A stretch of 64,000 nucleotides of DNA. Origin: DASXKD01 sp963806145 (GTDB lineage: Bacteria; Actinomycetota; Actinomycetes; Streptosporangiales; Streptosporangiaceae). Of the stretch, positions 63,117-64,000 are shown piece after piece. How positions within the stretch are numbered: the stretch's first letter is position 1; each line of letters begins with the position of its first letter. Position numbers and translations under genes: made by a program. The stretch covers positions 124,001 through 188,000 of the forward strand of contig CAWDXD010000030.1 in NCBI GenBank assembly GCA_963806145.1, read 5' to 3'. The notes beneath the pieces are model-generated. The model made no database searches and had not been told where the DNA came from. It worked only from the letters and a program-made list of their open reading frames with translations.

Positions 63117-64000
63117 TCAGCCGGGCGGTGCGCTCCTGGCAAGGACCCGGGACAGCCCGGCCCGGGTAGCGATCACGTAGAGGCGGTCCTGGGCGCCCAG
63201 GCGCAGGTCCCCGGCGGGGGACCAGTTCACCGGGCCGCCGCCGGCCGGTTCCACGGCCAGCACCCGCACCAGGCCGGTCTGGTGCACCGCCTGCACCGCT
63301 GTGCCGTCCAGCTCGGAACCGGTGCCAACCCCGAGATCGGCGATGAGCAGCACGTGCCGGCCCACCGCGATGGTGCGCAGTACCTGGTGCTCGAGCATGG
63401 CCGCGGCAAAGGACGGGGCGGCCAGGTAGGGCACGCTGCGGGAGATCGTGTGCCCGACGCTGCGCTGGACCCGCGCGGCCAGGTCGTCGTCGCCGAGCCG
63501 GAGCACGATCCGGATGTCGCTGGCCAGGGCGCGGGCGTGCAGCGCGGTCTCCAGGTTGACGCTGTCGCTGTTCGTCACCGAGACCAGGGCCTGGCAGGTG
63601 GCGACCCCGGCCGCGCGCAGTATGTCCTCCCGGTGCGTTTCACCGATCACCACCCGCAGTCCCAGGCGCCGTGCCATGGCCACTCCGGCCGCGTTCTCGC
63701 TCTTGTCCACGCAGGCCACGCTGACGCCCAGGTCGTGCAGCTGGCCGACGATCCGGGTGCCGACGTTCCCCAGCCCCACGACGATGACGTGGTCGGTGAG
63801 CGGGCGCTCCTTGCGCTGCAGCGACCCGGTCAGCCGGGCACCGACCACCACGGCGGTGAGCACCGGCAGGAAGGCCAGCCCGTCGAAGGTGAGCAGCACC
63901 TGCGCGATCTTCTCCGAAGCGGGATAGCCGGGCTGGCTGACCGCGGCACCCGCGGCATCCAGGCCGGTCAGATAGGCGGCATTGGCCAGGGAGAAGCGGC
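63117..64000 (-). CDS. RCK/TrkA-N NAD-binding potassium channel-like protein (partial)
   Basis: The C-terminal 294 or so residues of a longer protein; the N-terminus lies beyond the window, since the frame stays open to 64000. A hydrophobic segment (IAQVLLTFDGLAFLPVLTAVVVGARL) is probably the last pore helix. The RCK/TrkA-N domain follows: HVIVVGLGNVGTRIV gives the GxGNxG dinucleotide motif, then VACVDKSENA and VIGETHREDILRAAGV. A TrkA-C domain completes it. It would be a ligand-gated cation channel or transporter subunit regulated by NAD or cyclic dinucleotide. Confidence 0.82.
   Translation of the reverse strand, partial: RFSLANAAYLTGLDAAGAAVSQPGYPASEKIAQVLLTFDGLAFLPVLTAVVVGARLTGSLQRKERPLTDHVIVVGLGNVGTRIVGQLHDLGVSVACVDKSENAAGVAMARRLGLRVVIGETHREDILRAAGVATCQALVSVTNSDSVNLETALHARALASDIRIVLRLGDDDLAARVQRSVGHTISRSVPYLAAPSFAAAMLEHQVLRTIAVGRHVLLIADLGVGTGSELDGTAVQAVHQTGLVRVLAVEPAGGGPVNWSPAGDLRLGAQDRLYVIATRAGLSRVLARSAPPG

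Overview
The window is high-GC DNA from an actinobacterium (Actinomycetota). This rests on WhiB, WhiA, Lsr2, RbpA, GarA, FtsR-type MerR and ergothioneine genes, frequent GTG starts, and ATGA/GTGA stop-start overlaps. Two blocks keep gene orders familiar from mycobacteria and streptomycetes: CDP-alcohol phosphatidyltransferase / GarA / MerR / DUF151 / MerR / gcvP, and uvrC-rapZ-yvcK-whiA-gap-pgk-tpiA-secG. A Streptosporangiales-like or related soil lineage is plausible, but the sequence alone does not fix the species.

Layout. 1-2.4 kb: fused anthranilate synthase behind a Trp-codon leader peptide and hairpin. 2.45-4.18 kb: an M23-type secreted protein inside a segment bounded by a perfect 15-bp inverted repeat. 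4.1-8.5 kb: GNAT, then thyA-folA-HIT facing a nucleotidyltransferase-deaminase pair. 8.6-18.8 kb: an accessory stretch of secreted proteins, several broken by frameshifts or truncation (unknown secreted protein, GH53 galactanase, MFS transporter joined to an unrelated gene tail), with CcdA, a cupin, a MarR regulator and a MetE-like enzyme. 18.9-20.3 kb: flavoprotein disulfide reductase. 20.4-25.0 kb: egtABCD (ergothioneine, no egtE). 25.1-29.7 kb: speD and a tightly coupled set bpsA - GNAT - FkbH-like HAD/ACP fusion - phosphopantetheinyl transferase. 29.8-41.5 kb: thiolase, CDP-alcohol phosphatidyltransferase, a ManC-like protein, the GarA/FtsR block, an ABC-2 permease, and gcvP under a glycine riboswitch. 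41.9-50.7 kb: uvrC, the rapZ-yvcK-whiA block, lower glycolysis, secG, rbpA. 50.8-58.9 kb: glutamate decarboxylase, an ATP-dependent ligase, and a minus-strand run cysH-aidB-glgX-ribD-like headed by a cysteine-rich small ORF. 59-64 kb: small Cys-rich protein, WhiB, a repeat-rich protein, Lsr2, an acetate-transporter family protein, and a partial RCK/TrkA protein.

Two themes deserve attention. First, the speD-bpsA-GNAT-HAD/ACP-PPTase group looks like a route to a branched polyamine that could be joined to a carrier-protein-bound acyl unit; I know of no described pathway with exactly this set. Second, a G/C-rich repeat family, with a core like CGACCCCCTGGAACCCCC, recurs at about 25.07, 29.15, 38.2, 41.5 and 50.8 kb, partly as tandem arrays with 73-85 bp units. 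One 85-bp tandem duplication lies inside the PPTase gene and by itself explains that gene's frameshift.

Caution: at least seven genes, including the housekeeping gene uvrC, show shifted frames. Some shifts sit in homopolymers and look like assembly errors, so I separate apparent frameshifts from true gene decay where I can.
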